From: Halomonas binhaiensis
GTDB taxonomy: Bacteria; Pseudomonadota; Gammaproteobacteria; Pseudomonadales; Halomonadaceae
DNA: 64,000 nt
Assembly (NCBI RefSeq): GCF_008329985.2
Contig: NZ_CP038437.2
Location: 2,232,001 to 2,296,000 of the forward strand
Direction of reading: 5' to 3'
Part shown: piece after piece, positions 53,781 through 63,659 of the stretch
Layout of the letters: each line of letters opens with the position of its first letter
How positions within the stretch are numbered: position 1 is the first letter of the stretch
The notes under the pieces: generated by a model
What the model was told of the DNA's origin: nothing
Seen by the model: only the letters and a program-made list of their open reading frames with translations
Databases searched by the model: none
Program-made: the position numbers and the translations under genes

Positions 53781-55070
53781 TTATTGTGGATCAGCGCGTC
53801 GACCAATACCGCGATAAACGAACCCCTGAGAGGCTACATAATCAGGATCATAGATATTACGACCATCTAGGATCAGCCTTCCGCTGACTCCTGTCTTCAG
53901 GGCTTCCCAATCCGGGTTCCAATACGCTTTCCATTCGGTCACCAGCATCAGGGCGTCTACCTGCTGACAAGCTTCGATCGGCTCACCCTGACAAAGTGTC
54001 AGCAGCGGATGATCGCCAACTACCTCGCGGACGGCTGGCAAAGCAACGGGGTCATGCAGATATACATGCACTCCCTGAGCCCATAGAGCACGTAGCAGAG
54101 GCAGAACCGGTGCCTGGTCGATCCGAGCAGTACCTGGCTTGAAGGCAGCGCCCCAGATAGCCACCTTCAATCCCTCAAGGCGCCCGTGATGATAGGCCCA
54201 GAGCTTGCGGAAGAGAGTCTCTTTCTTGCGCTCGTTGATTTCCAGCACCTGATCCAGCAGATCGGAATGGCGGCCACTGGCAGATTGCACATCGGCAAGC
54301 CCGACCAGATCACGACTGAAGTTAGGGCCACCGAAACCACAACCGGGATACAGATACTCATATCCGATGCGGGGATCCGCTCCCATGCCCTGGCGTACAT
54401 ATTCCACATCGACCCCAAGGGTATCGGCCAGTCCCGCCATCTCGTTCATGTAACTGATTCGCGTCGCCAGCATGCCATTGATGGCCAACTTGGTCAGTTC
54501 GGCAGCACGCTTTGGCATCCGCTGAAAGACTTCATGACGACGATTGAAGGCCCGCATCAGTTCGCGGACCTGGTGTTCAGCACGCTGATCATCACAGCCG
54601 AGCAGCCATCGGCGTGCCCGAGTGAAAGTTTCCCAGGCACGTCCTTCTTCGAGGATATCAGGCAAGGCCACAGCCGCTACGCCGCGGTCGGCCAGTAGCG
54701 CTTCCAGGCGCTCGGTATCGCCAACCGGGAAGGTGGCATTGTTGATCAGGATGGCACCCTCGGACAGGCATTCGGCCTCCGCCTCCACCAACGACGGCGC
54801 TTCGTCGCGCTGACGAGGAGACAACGCCAGCCACAAGACATCCACGGATGCTTTGGGCAGAGGGCCATTTTCATCAATCTTCAGATGGCCACTGGCTAGC
54901 GCCTCATCAAGACGCTGGCCAACCATGGGCTCACCTTGAAGCCAGCCACTGTGCCGCAACTCCTGCCAACGGCTGCCGAGTGGCCGCCAAATGACGTGGT
55001 GGCCGACCCAAGCCAGGGCTGCCGCGGCGGTAGCGGCAGACAGCTCACTTCCATGTATCACCACGCGCAT
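53781..55070 (-). CDS. UDP-glucose dehydrogenase-like protein lacking the catalytic cysteine
   Basis: A 429-residue member of the UDP-glucose/GDP-mannose dehydrogenase family. The middle domain is typical (AAELTKLAINGMLATRISYM with K194 and N198, then GMGADPRIGYEYLYPG), as is the C-terminal KVAIWGAAFKPGTARIDQAP. However the active-site loop reads GCGFGGPNFSRD at 243-254 where the family has GCGFGGSCFPKD, so the catalytic cysteine is asparagine 250 and the lysine arginine 253. The N-terminal GxGxxG is replaced by HGSELSAATAA. The protein probably cannot carry out the normal two-step oxidation and may have a binding or altered role. It is coupled to galU (4 bases apart). Confidence 0.85.
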   Translation of the reverse strand: MRVVIHGSELSAATAAAALAWVGHHVIWRPLGSRWQELRHSGWLQGEPMVGQRLDEALASGHLKIDENGPLPKASVDVLWLALSPRQRDEAPSLVEAEAECLSEGAILINNATFPVGDTERLEALLADRGVAAVALPDILEEGRAWETFTRARRWLLGCDDQRAEHQVRELMRAFNRRHEVFQRMPKRAAELTKLAINGMLATRISYMNEMAGLADTLGVDVEYVRQGMGADPRIGYEYLYPGCGFGGPNFSRDLVGLADVQSASGRHSDLLDQVLEINERKKETLFRKLWAYHHGRLEGLKVAIWGAAFKPGTARIDQAPVLPLLRALWAQGVHVYLHDPVALPAVREVVGDHPLLTLCQGEPIEACQQVDALMLVTEWKAYWNPDWEALKTGVSGRLILDGRNIYDPDYVASQGFVYRGIGRRADPQ

Positions 55071-55074
55071 GGCA

Positions 55075-55965
55075 TCAGTCCTCTACGGCATAGCGTTGGA
55101 GCAGTTCACTGAAATCCTTGCCATATTTTGGATGACGACGGCCATAGGCGAGGATCGCCTCGAGATAGCCGAGTTGGTGACCACAGTCGAAAGTCTTGCC
55201 TTGCATGCGGTAGGCATCGACGCCCTGCTCATCGCGAAGCTGAGCAATGGCGTCCGTCAATTGAATCTCGTTGCCTGCGCCTGGCTTTGTCTGTGCCAGC
55301 AGCGCGAAGATGCGGCCAGGGAGCAGATAGCGCCCGATGACAGACAGGTTGGAGGGGGCGTCCTCGACGGCCGGCTTTTCGACCAGACCGCTCAGCTCAC
55401 AAGATTCGCCAGGTGCAGGGGCTTCGCCCTTGGGTGCGACGATGCCGTACTTGTAGACCAGCTCACGCGGAACCTCCTCGACCATCAATTGAGCACGACC
55501 TGTGTTGTCGAAAGCTTCGATCATGCCGGCCAGGTCATTGCGCTCCAGGCCTTCATCATCGACCAACACGTCGGGGAGCAGTACAGCAAAGGCTTCGTTA
55601 TCTCCCACCACCGGGCGGGCGCATAATACTGCATGGCCGAGGCCCAGGGGCTCAGGCTGGCGCACACTGATGATATTCACGTCCTCTGGGACGATAGCAC
55701 GTAGTTCCTCGAGCAGTTCGGTCTTGCCCTTGGCCTCGAGGCCAGCTTCAAGTTCGAAGTGCTTGTCGAAATGGTTCTCGATGGCGCTCTTGGTCCCATG
55801 TGTGACCAGAACGATATCGCGGATCCCGGCTGCGACAGCTTCTTGCACCACGTACTGAATCACGGGCCGATCGACAATTGTGATCATTTCCTTGGGAATC
55901 GCCTTGGAGGCTGGCAGGCAGCGGGTACCAAATCCGGCGACGGGGAGAACGGCCTTGCGAATCAT
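55075..55965 (-). CDS. galU: UTP--glucose-1-phosphate uridylyltransferase
   Basis: A 296-residue nucleotidyltransferase making UDP-glucose from UTP and glucose 1-phosphate. Signature stretches are PVAGFGTRCLPASKAIPKEM, VYKYGIVAPKGE, VEKPAVEDAPSNLSVIGRYL and FDCGHQLGYLEA. The ATG at 55965 follows AAGGAA; a GTG two codons upstream lies too close to the ribosome site. It is the first of two leftward genes with the dehydrogenase-like gene. Divergent from ubiG. Confidence 0.94.
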   Translation of the reverse strand: MIRKAVLPVAGFGTRCLPASKAIPKEMITIVDRPVIQYVVQEAVAAGIRDIVLVTHGTKSAIENHFDKHFELEAGLEAKGKTELLEELRAIVPEDVNIISVRQPEPLGLGHAVLCARPVVGDNEAFAVLLPDVLVDDEGLERNDLAGMIEAFDNTGRAQLMVEEVPRELVYKYGIVAPKGEAPAPGESCELSGLVEKPAVEDAPSNLSVIGRYLLPGRIFALLAQTKPGAGNEIQLTDAIAQLRDEQGVDAYRMQGKTFDCGHQLGYLEAILAYGRRHPKYGKDFSELLQRYAVED

Positions 55966-56116
55966 AGTCACTTCCTTAAGTTGCTTGTTCTGGCGGTCGC
56001 ATATCCATCCATGTGCATCTGATCATGGGAATCCATCCAGAGGAATGCGTAGAATACCTCATGATACCGAACTCGAGCCGACCTGACAGTTGGTTCGGAA
56101 CGCCCTGGAGACACAG

Positions 56117-56842
56117 ATGACCGTATCGAACACGCCTACCGGCAACGTTGACCACAACGAGATCAGTAAGTTCTCGGCCATTGCCGATCGCTGGTGGGAT
56201 ACCCAAGGCGAATTTAAGCCATTGCACGACATCAATCCTCTTCGCCTGGATTTCATCGACAACCGTGCTGGCCTTGCAGGGCACCAGGTGCTGGATGTCG
56301 GTTGCGGCGGCGGCATCCTGTCTGAATCCATGGCCCGTCGTGGCGCCTTGGTGACCGGCATTGACCTGTCCGAAGCCGCTTTGGAGGCAGGGCGGCGTCA
56401 TGCAGACGAGCAAGGTGTCGAGCTCGACTACCGCTTGATCAGCGTTGAACAATTGGCCGAGGAAGCACCGGAAAGCTTCGATCTGGTCACGTGTCTGGAA
56501 ATGCTCGAGCATGTGCCCGATCCCGAATCGGTGATACGGGCCTGTACTCGCTTGGTAAAACCCGGTGGCCATGTCGTGCTGTCCACCATCAATCGCAACC
56601 CGAAAGCCTACGCACTGATGATTCTTGCGGCGGAATATGCCTTGCGCATGGTTCCCAAGGGCACCCATGACTATGCCCGCTTCATTCGTCCCTCGGAGTT
56701 GGCCCGCTGGTGCCGGGATGCGGGCCTCAAGGTCAATGAGCAGAGCGGTCTGGTCTATCAGCCGCTGACGCGGCGTTTCAAGCTGTCGCCCACGGATGTT
56801 TCCGTCAATTATCTGATGCATTGCCGCAAGGAGATGCAATGA
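56117..56842 (+). CDS. ubiG: Ubiquinone biosynthesis O-methyltransferase UbiG
   Basis: A 241-residue SAM-dependent methyltransferase carrying out both O-methylations of ubiquinone synthesis. Landmarks: [20 protein letters not shown], the SAM motif [28 protein letters not shown] and the [14 protein letters not shown] segment. The ATG at 56117 follows GGAG. It overlaps the next gene by four bases. Length equals the family norm. Confidence 0.95.
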   Translation: MTVSNTPTGNVDHNEISKFSAIADRWWDTQGEFKPLHDINPLRLDFIDNRAGLAGHQVLDVGCGGGILSESMARRGALVTGIDLSEAALEAGRRHADEQGVELDYRLISVEQLAEEAPESFDLVTCLEMLEHVPDPESVIRACTRLVKPGGHVVLSTINRNPKAYALMILAAEYALRMVPKGTHDYARFIRPSELARWCRDAGLKVNEQSGLVYQPLTRRFKLSPTDVSVNYLMHCRKEMQ

Positions 56843-57501
56843 GTCCGATGAACGGGACAACTCCCCAAGCGCTGCTGTTCGATCTCGATGGCACTCTAGT
56901 GGATACAGCACCCGATCTGGCCAGGGCAACCAATGCACTGCGTCATCACCATGGCTTGGCCGACCTGCCCTATCCGCTGATTCGGTCACAGGTGTCCAAC
57001 GGAGGCAGTGCTCTGGTCAAGCTAGCGCTGGGCCTGGATCTGCAGCACCCCGATCATGGCCAGGCCCGGCAGTTTCTGCTCGATCGTTATGGCGAAGGAC
57101 TGGCCGTGCACAGCAAGGTCTTTCCTCCTCTGGATGAGCTGCTGCAGCGCTGGGAGGCGGCCAGGCGTCCCTGGGGAATAGTCACCAACAAGCCCCGGGT
57201 CTATGCAGCCCCCTTGATTGAAAGCCTGGGGCTTCGCCCTGGCGCCTTGCTCTGCGCAGACGACCTGCCAGTGCGCAAGCCTCATCCGGAGCCTTTGCTG
57301 GAAGCTGCCCGCCGATTGGGTGTGGAGGCCCGCGAATGCTGGTACATCGGTGATCACTTGCGCGACATGGAAGCCGCCAGGGCGGCCGGCATGAAGGCCA
57401 TTGCCGTAGGATATGGCTATATCGCCGATGATGATGACTACCGACAATGGCCCGCCGACGACTGGTTCGAGACTGCTGAGTCCTTGGTCCAGGCTCTCTA
57501 A
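56839..57501 (+). CDS. mupP: HAD phosphatase, probable N-acetylmuramate 6-phosphate phosphatase MupP
   Basis: A 220-residue HAD hydrolase with nucleophile motif [19 protein letters not shown], the threonine/serine motif in GIVTNKPR, lysine in [11 protein letters not shown] and acidic motif in [12 protein letters not shown]. Such genes are often called gph (phosphoglycolate phosphatase). In Pseudomonas, however, the HAD gene next to ubiG and a yciK-type gene is MupP, which dephosphorylates MurNAc 6-phosphate in cell-wall recycling. The same neighbours occur here, so MupP is the better call. Coupled to ubiG by an ATGA overlap. Confidence 0.82.
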   Translation: MSPMNGTTPQALLFDLDGTLVDTAPDLARATNALRHHHGLADLPYPLIRSQVSNGGSALVKLALGLDLQHPDHGQARQFLLDRYGEGLAVHSKVFPPLDELLQRWEAARRPWGIVTNKPRVYAAPLIESLGLRPGALLCADDLPVRKPHPEPLLEAARRLGVEARECWYIGDHLRDMEAARAAGMKAIAVGYGYIADDDDYRQWPADDWFETAESLVQAL

Positions 57502-57525
57502 TTCAGGATCGCAGCCAGGAACACA

Positions 57526-57558
57526 GAAGCCACCCGAGATTCTCAGGTGGCTTCTTTT
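57526..57558 (+). terminator. Terminator of the ubiG-mupP operon
   Basis: A 9-bp stem (GAAGCCACC/GGTGGCTTC), extended by an inner GAGA/TCTC pairing, is followed by TTTTA on the plus strand. It lies 25 bases past the mupP stop. Confidence 0.88.
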
Positions 57559-57683
57559 ACTCTGTGATTTGCCTGGTTAGCGACTGACAGGGCGGCCATT
57601 CACAAAGGCAACCATGCTGAAGAGCCATCACGTTCAAGGACGCTCAAGCTTTCAAGGTCAGATCGGACAGTATTCGCCATGGC

Positions 57684-58448
57684 TCATGTCCGTGGCGGCT
57701 GGGCATCGAACTTCTTGCCGTTATGTCCTTTGCTGTCAGGTCCCATCAGCCACAGGTAGGTCGGCATGATGTCTTCCGCAGTACGCAAGGTCATGGGATC
57801 TTCTGCCGGATAGGCGGATGCACGCATACTGGTGCGTGTTGCGCCAGGGTTGAGCGTGTTGACCCGAAGACTGCCCAGATGCTCCATCTCTTCAGCCAGC
57901 ACTTCCATGAAGCCTTCTGTGGCGAACTTTGATACCGAATAGGCTCCCCAGTATGCCCTGCCCTTGCGGCCTACGCTGGAGGACGTGAAGATCAATGAGG
58001 CATCTTCGGAACGCGCGAGCAAAGGTAACAGGGCCTGGGTCATCCATACTGGACCATTGATATTGACCTGCATGACCTGATCCCAAAGCTCCGGAGCATA
58101 TTGCTCGAAAGGCGTGATCGTTCCCAGCAGGCTGGCGTTATGCAGAATCCCATCGAGGCGGCCGAACTCCTTGTTCAAGGCTTCAACCATGTCGTGGTAG
58201 TCCTTCAGCGTGGCGCCTTCGAAATTCAATGGAAAGATCGCAGGCTGGGGGCCCCCGGCAGCTTCTATCTCGTCATAGACCTTTTCCAGCTTGGATATGG
58301 TACGGCCGAGCAGAATCACCGTCGCCCCATATCGAGCATATTGGATAGCAGCCGTTCGCCCGATGCCATCTCCCGCGCCGGTCACCAGGATGACGCGCCC
58401 CTTCAGTAAATCATCCGGAGCCTGATAGTCGATCATGCATTGACTCAT
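57684..58448 (-). CDS. yciK: SDR-family oxidoreductase, YciK-like
   Basis: A 254-residue classical SDR: VTGAGDGIGRTAAIQYARYG (cofactor loop), HNASLLG, catalytic serine in FTSSSVGRKG and YSVSK (YxxxK) in the next turn, then NPGATRT. It matches YciK proteins, whose substrate is not known. Convergent with mupP, the same neighbourhood as in Pseudomonas. The ATG at 58448 follows GGAGAT; the start four codons further in is less likely. Confidence 0.85.
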   Translation of the reverse strand: MSQCMIDYQAPDDLLKGRVILVTGAGDGIGRTAAIQYARYGATVILLGRTISKLEKVYDEIEAAGGPQPAIFPLNFEGATLKDYHDMVEALNKEFGRLDGILHNASLLGTITPFEQYAPELWDQVMQVNINGPVWMTQALLPLLARSEDASLIFTSSSVGRKGRAYWGAYSVSKFATEGFMEVLAEEMEHLGSLRVNTLNPGATRTSMRASAYPAEDPMTLRTAEDIMPTYLWLMGPDSKGHNGKKFDAQPPRT

Positions 58449-58560
58449 GGGTGATCTCCTTGTGCTGAAAGCCTCGGGCTTGTTCAGGGAAGCGCTGAAG
58501 TATTCAGTGCTTCTTCAGTATGCTGCAAAAATGGCAGCTCACCACATCTTGTCCAGTGGA

Positions 58561-59343
58561 TCAGCCGGACTGACGCAGGTAATCGCTGGCCAGGGACGCA
58601 GCATTGCTGTCGGGATAATCCTTGCTCACAGCCTGGAGCAAGGCCTTGCCACCTTCCGCATCCCCCTGCCGAGACTTCAGCAGACCAAGCTTGTACATGG
58701 CATCAGGCACCTTGCTACTGTCCGGAAACTGCTCCAGTACAGTGGAAAATGCCTTTTCCGAGTCGCCAAAGGAGGACTTGGCAGAATACAGTTCACCCAA
58801 CCAGTACCAGGCATTGGCTGTCAGTGAGGTATCAGGGTATTTCTTGACGAAGTCATTGAACTCAGTGATGGCCTGGTCGAAGTTACGCGACTGAACCTTG
58901 GCAAAGGCGGACTGATAGGCATTCTTCGCATCACCACTGGCAGGCGATGTGTTGCTGCTGCCCTGGTTATTGCTGCCTTGGTTGCTGTTGCCGGATTTCT
59001 CCCCGTCGTCACGGGTAGTGGTGCTGCTGGCCTCCCCCTGCTGCCCGCCGCTACTCAGGCGGCTGTCGAGATCCATGTATTGCGCGCGGGTCTGTTTCTG
59101 GAGCTGTTCAAGCTGGTAGCGCAACTCGTCAATCTGCCCCCGCAGCTCACGAATTTCCTGCTTTTGCTGCTCGACATCATTGAACAACTGAAGGCTGCCG
59201 CCGGCCTGGGACTGGGTGGTTGTCTGTCCATAGAAACCATTGGACTGCTGGGCCAGGGCCGGAGAAAGTACCGCAGGGACCATGACAGACAACGGGAGCA
59301 CCAGGGCTCCCGCGCCGCACAGTCCTTTCAGGCTGTGTTTCAT
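58561..59343 (-). CDS. cpoB: Cell division coordinator CpoB (YbgF)
   Basis: A 260-residue periplasmic protein: signal peptide ending PAVLSPALA, a coiled-coil trimerisation segment (EQQKQEIRELRGQIDELRYQ, about residues 55-75), a Q/N/S-rich low-complexity linker, and TPR repeats at the C-terminus (AYQSAFAKVQSRNFDQAITE, then LGELYSAKSSFGDSEKAF). CpoB coordinates peptidoglycan synthesis with Tol-Pal constriction. The ATG at 59343 follows GGAGT. It is the last gene of the tol-pal cluster as usual. Confidence 0.92.
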   Translation of the reverse strand: MKHSLKGLCGAGALVLPLSVMVPAVLSPALAQQSNGFYGQTTTQSQAGGSLQLFNDVEQQKQEIRELRGQIDELRYQLEQLQKQTRAQYMDLDSRLSSGGQQGEASSTTTRDDGEKSGNSNQGSNNQGSSNTSPASGDAKNAYQSAFAKVQSRNFDQAITEFNDFVKKYPDTSLTANAWYWLGELYSAKSSFGDSEKAFSTVLEQFPDSSKVPDAMYKLGLLKSRQGDAEGGKALLQAVSKDYPDSNAASLASDYLRQSG

Positions 59344-59365
59344 AGATGACTCCAATCGGAATCGC

Positions 59366-59398
59366 AGGTAGCGCTGGCCTGGCTGGCCAGCGCTACCT
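59366..59398 (-). other. Hairpin between pal and cpoB
   Basis: A perfect 14-bp stem (AGGTAGCGCTGGCC and complement) with a 5-base loop in the 87-base spacer between pal and cpoB. There is no T-run. It may protect the pal message end or weaken read-through into cpoB. Confidence 0.75.
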
Positions 59399-59430
59399 TC
59401 GTTTCAGCTATCGTTGTTCGATAGCGTTGA

Positions 59431-59970
59431 TCAATAGGCGAAGACCACGCGGCGGTTCTGAGCAAAGGAATCCTCATTGCTGCCACGTACCGCAGGGCGC
59501 TCTTCCCCGTAGCTGACCACTTCCACCTGGGAAGGCGATACGCCACGCAGGCTCAGGTAACGCTGGACCGCTCCGGCACGACGCTCACCCAGGGCCAGGT
59601 TGTACTCACGGGTACCACGCTCGTCGGTATGACCTTGGAGTATCACTCGGGCGTTGGGGTTCCCGGCCAGGTATGACGCGTGGGCATTGACCACGGACTC
59701 GAACTCGGGACGAATCGCATCGCTGTCGTAGTCGAAGTAGATGGTGCGTACTTCAGGAATGCCAGTAGACGCCATCTGGCCTGCGCCATTGCCTCCCATG
59801 CCAGTACCACTCACCTGCCCGCTGCCAGCGGTACCTGTGCCCACGCCACCAGCCGCGCCGGTACCATCCATGCTGCCATCCTGAGTGCCGCCGGTGCTGG
59901 AACAACCCGCAAGTACGGCGAGAGAAGCAGCAACTGCCAGCGAACGCATATAGGGCTTGAAAAACATCAT
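59431..59970 (-). CDS. pal: Peptidoglycan-associated lipoprotein Pal
   Basis: A 179-residue outer-membrane lipoprotein. Lipobox LAGC follows a basic-hydrophobic signal (MRSLAVAASLAVLAGCSSTG). A glycine/threonine-rich linker leads into an OmpA-like domain with the peptidoglycan-binding pattern TIYFDYDSD, then GHTDERGTREYNLALGERRA. It links the outer membrane to peptidoglycan and binds TolB. The ATG at 59970 with AAGGAG was chosen; a second ATG follows directly. Confidence 0.94.
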   Translation of the reverse strand: MMFFKPYMRSLAVAASLAVLAGCSSTGGTQDGSMDGTGAAGGVGTGTAGSGQVSGTGMGGNGAGQMASTGIPEVRTIYFDYDSDAIRPEFESVVNAHASYLAGNPNARVILQGHTDERGTREYNLALGERRAGAVQRYLSLRGVSPSQVEVVSYGEERPAVRGSNEDSFAQNRRVVFAY

Positions 59971-60009
59971 AAGACTCCTTGCATGATCCATCTAAGGTGA
60001 TAAATCGAA

Positions 60010-61242
60010 TCAATTCAGAAACGGTGACCACGCGGGTTCACGTACATCACCTTGGGCCGAGGGGAGACGGAATTGTGCCCGTCCGTCCGCGGTGACAGCG
60101 CCCAGCACCCCAGTGCCGCCTTGCTGGGTGGCGAAGATTACCATGGTGCCATTGGGTGCGACACTAGGTGATTCCGCCTGCTGTGCATTGCTGATTTCCA
60201 CCAGGCGACCATTTTGCAGGTCCTGCTTGGCAACCTGAAAGCCGTTATTGCCGCGGTGGATCAGGAATAGGGATTTGCCGTCTGGAGACAGACGGCCACG
60301 CGCATTGTAGTGCGAGTGCCAGTGCCACGGTCGGACCAGCGGTTGAAGATCAGGCTCTGTCCATCCGGTGACCAATCCGGCTCCGTCTCGATGATCTGTC
60401 GGATTGCCGTCACGCGACAACGCCATGGCCAGGCGGCGACCATCCGGCGACCACACGGGTGCGCTGTTGAGGCCTTCGAAGTCTGTCAACTTGGCCCTTT
60501 GCCCGGAAGCCAGGTTCTGCACGTAGATTGCCGGGCGCTTGCTTTCGAAGGACACGTAGGCCAGCTTGCCGGCATCGGGCGACCAGGCTGGTGACATGAT
60601 CGGCTCGTCGGAGGTCAATACCTGCTGACTGTTGTGGCCATCGGAATCCGCCACATACAGGGAATATTGCGTGTTGTCGCCTACACCCTGGGAAGTGACA
60701 TAGGCCAGACGGGTGGAGAAAGCACCACGGATACCGGTGATTTCCTCAAAGATCTGATCGGCAATGTAGTGGCCAGCACGACGCAGATCATTGGTGCTGG
60801 AAGTCACGGTCTCCCCAAGCAGACGAGACTCGCCATTGACGTCCATCAGCTCGTAGCGGATGGACACCTGTCCGCCCTGCTGTGTTGCGCTGCCGACCAC
60901 TAGGTAACGGGTGTCCAGCGAACGCCACTCGCCAAACTTCACTTCTTCGGACGACGTCGGCTTGGCGAACATGGAGGAACGCGGCAACGGTTCGAAATAA
61001 CCGCTACGGCCAAGATCGTCGGACACCACCTGGGCAACATCTGTCGGCAGTCCTTCGCCGGCAAAGGGAACCACGGCGATGGGCGTGGCGCGTTCGTTGC
61101 CACGCGTAATATCGATGGTCAGCTCCGCCTGTGCCATGGGCATCACCAGCAGCGCCACCAGGCCAAGACAGGTCGCCATGAACCTTGCGGCTGGCATCCT
61201 TGTCCGCCCTTTATTGGTCCAAATGTTTATCAAGGTTCTCAT
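60010..61242 (-). CDS. tolB: Tol-Pal system protein TolB, with a scrambled propeller blade
   Basis: A 410-residue periplasmic protein with signal peptide ([14 protein letters not shown]), the N-terminal TolB domain and a beta-propeller with WSPDG-type repeats. Residues about 282-311 (nt 60310-60399) do not fit TolB. The same DNA in another frame encodes [20 protein letters not shown], the expected propeller sequence. Thus two compensating frame changes, with about 34 residues lost compared with E. coli TolB, have damaged one blade. After this the sequence returns to normal ([18 protein letters not shown]). The product may be unstable. The ATG at 61242 follows GGAGGT and overlaps the tolA stop; an ATG at 61197 is an alternative. 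Confidence 0.82.
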   Translation of the reverse strand: MRTLINIWTNKGRTRMPAARFMATCLGLVALLVMPMAQAELTIDITRGNERATPIAVVPFAGEGLPTDVAQVVSDDLGRSGYFEPLPRSSMFAKPTSSEEVKFGEWRSLDTRYLVVGSATQQGGQVSIRYELMDVNGESRLLGETVTSSTNDLRRAGHYIADQIFEEITGIRGAFSTRLAYVTSQGVGDNTQYSLYVADSDGHNSQQVLTSDEPIMSPAWSPDAGKLAYVSFESKRPAIYVQNLASGQRAKLTDFEGLNSAPVWSPDGRRLAMALSRDGNPTDHRDGAGLVTGWTEPDLQPLVRPWHWHSHYNARGRLSPDGKSLFLIHRGNNGFQVAKQDLQNGRLVEISNAQQAESPSVAPNGTMVIFATQQGGTGVLGAVTADGRAQFRLPSAQGDVREPAWSPFLN

Positions 61243-62486
61243 CAGTGCACACCTCCCGGGTCGAAGCGCAGATTGAATTGACGGTAGTCATTCCGAACAT
61301 TTCCAGGTAGCTCAAGCAGCTCAGAGAATGGTGCTGCCGCTTGAACCGCCTGAATGGCCGTATTATCAAAGCCCGCATTGCCACTGGATTCTGCCACACT
61401 TGGTGGGACGAGCAGTTCTCCAGAGGGGCCTAGGCGAACACTGATTCTTGCAGACAAGCCTTCACTGTTCGGCGGAATATTCCAAGTTTGCTCTACGGCT
61501 TTACGTACCATCTGAATAAAACCATTGGCAGCTTCTTCGCCCTGTTCAGCATTGGATACGGCATCCGTATCCCCCTGGATCAGCCGTTGCAGTGCGGCTT
61601 CCGCCTCCTCACGTGAACGTCGATCCGCTTCTTCTTTGGCCTTGCGCTCGGCTTCTTCTTTGGCCTTGCGTTCAGCCTCTTCTTTGGCGGCCTGCTCCTG
61701 GGCCTGGCGTTCGGCTTCTGCCTTGGCCTTCTGTTCAGCTTCCTCTTTGGCCTTGCGCTCAGCTTCCTCTTTGGCCTTGCGCTCGGCTTCTTCCTGAGCT
61801 TTACGTTCTGCTTCCTCGCGCGCCTGACGCTCTGCCTCTTCCTGGGCCTTCTGTTCAGCTTCCTCTCTGGCCTTGCGCTCGGCTTCTTCCTGAGCTTTAC
61901 GTTCTGCTTCTTCGCGTGCCTGACGCTCTGCCTCTTCCTGGGCCTTCTGTTCAGCTTCGGCTTGAGCCTCCTGACGGCGAGCTTCTTCCGCTGCACGTTG
62001 CTTGGCCGCAGCTTCTGCTTCGGCAGCACGGCGGTCTGCCTCGGCCTGGGCTTGTTCAGCAGCCTGTTGGCGCTCTGCCTCGGCTTGCTGCTCAGCTTCT
62101 TCGCGAGCCTGCTGTTCTGCTGCTTGTTCCTGAGCCTGACGCTCGGCCTCAGCCTGGGCCGCTTCTTGCTGTGCCTGCTGTTCGGCTTGCGCTTCTTGTT
62201 CCTTGGCAGCAGCTTCCTCAGCCGCCGATTTTTCCTCGGCAGCCCGTTGAGCGGCACGCGTACGTGCTTCCGCAGCCTGCTGTGCCTGATCAGTGGTCGT
62301 GGCAGTACTGATCAGCGTAGCCTGCACAATGGCATTATTTGGTGCTTCCGGCTCGGAAAACGGCCACTTGACGACACTGAGAATCAGAATTCCCAAGTGC
62401 AGGCCTACCGCCAGAATCGTTGGCAGTCCATATCCCACGCGCCCTTCTCGCAGACGGCGTCGTGGCTTTGGCATTTGCTTCGCCAT
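61242..62486 (-). CDS. tolA: Tol-Pal system protein TolA
   Basis: A 414-residue inner-membrane protein: one N-terminal segment ([20 protein letters not shown]), a long helical domain II made of [23 protein letters not shown] repeats (about residues 70-300), and a globular C-terminal domain ([20 protein letters not shown] and [19 protein letters not shown]). It transmits the proton-motive-force-driven motion of TolQR to Pal and TolB. Domain II's repeated AAA/GAG-rich DNA produces long spurious frames on both strands. The ATG at 62486 follows AGGAGT. Confidence 0.93.
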   Translation of the reverse strand: MAKQMPKPRRRLREGRVGYGLPTILAVGLHLGILILSVVKWPFSEPEAPNNAIVQATLISTATTTDQAQQAAEARTRAAQRAAEEKSAAEEAAAKEQEAQAEQQAQQEAAQAEAERQAQEQAAEQQAREEAEQQAEAERQQAAEQAQAEADRRAAEAEAAAKQRAAEEARRQEAQAEAEQKAQEEAERQAREEAERKAQEEAERKAREEAEQKAQEEAERQAREEAERKAQEEAERKAKEEAERKAKEEAEQKAKAEAERQAQEQAAKEEAERKAKEEAERKAKEEADRRSREEAEAALQRLIQGDTDAVSNAEQGEEAANGFIQMVRKAVEQTWNIPPNSEGLSARISVRLGPSGELLVPPSVAESSGNAGFDNTAIQAVQAAAPFSELLELPGNVRNDYRQFNLRFDPGGVH

Positions 62487-62494
62487 GGACACTC

Positions 62495-62935
<441 letters not shown>

Positions 62936-62949
62936 GGCATCTTCTCCCT

Positions 62950-63639
62950 TTAGGCGGCGCTGGAGTCGGATCTGCCCTGCAGATTGCGGTGCAGGATGGA
63001 ATGGAACTCCTCGGCGAAGTCTTCATACTTGCCAAGCAAGCGGGAAGACTCGGCAGACAGCCGGTTGTAGAAGATGACCGCCGGGATAGCGGCAAACAGA
63101 CCCATGGCCGTGGCGACCAGAGCTTCAGCAATCCACGGGGCGACGGTGGCCAGCGTGGCCTGCTGCGCCATGGACAAGGACTGGAAGGAGCCCATGATGC
63201 CCCACACGGTTCCGAACAGGCCGATGTAGGGGCTGGCAGAAGCCACGGTGGCAAGGAAAACCAGGTGCAGGTTGAGGCGTTCCTCCTCGCGGGACCAGGC
63301 CACACGCATGCTACGCTGGACACCCTCGAGAATGGCTTGGGCACTGCGGGTCTTAGGCATCAGGCGATTGAACTCCCGAAAGCCGGAACGGAAGATGTGT
63401 TCAGCCCCTTCGCTTTCCTGCTCGGAAGGAATTTCACGATACAGCTCATTGAGGTCGACGCCGGACCAGAATTGGTCTTCGAAGGTACGATAGGCACGCT
63501 TGGCCTTGCGCATGACGAAGGTACGCTGGAACACCACCACCCAGGACAGGATGGAAGCGACCAGCAATAGCAGCATGACCAGCTGGACGACACCGCTGGC
63601 ATTCATGATCAAATGTGGGATGGACATGGAGTCGTTCAC
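62950..63639 (-). CDS. tolQ: Tol-Pal system protein TolQ
   Basis: A 229-residue inner-membrane protein of the ExbB/TolQ/MotA family with three membrane segments: [20 protein letters not shown] near the N-terminus, then [17 protein letters not shown] and [20 protein letters not shown]. The ATG at 63639 is taken; a second Met at codon 5 is possible. It is the first tol gene of the leftward set, only about 20 bases after ruvB. The ybgC thioesterase gene often found here is absent. Confidence 0.93.
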   Translation of the reverse strand: MNDSMSIPHLIMNASGVVQLVMLLLLVASILSWVVVFQRTFVMRKAKRAYRTFEDQFWSGVDLNELYREIPSEQESEGAEHIFRSGFREFNRLMPKTRSAQAILEGVQRSMRVAWSREEERLNLHLVFLATVASASPYIGLFGTVWGIMGSFQSLSMAQQATLATVAPWIAEALVATAMGLFAAIPAVIFYNRLSAESSRLLGKYEDFAEEFHSILHRNLQGRSDSSAA

Positions 63640-63659
63640 GGCAAACCTCGTGTCTCGGG

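Noticed and set aside
61580..62311. Long Leu/Pro- and Arg/Lys-rich frames opposite and shifted to tolA
   Set aside because: They arise from the periodic GAG/AAG-rich DNA of the TolA helical domain. The TolA frame is clearly the real one.
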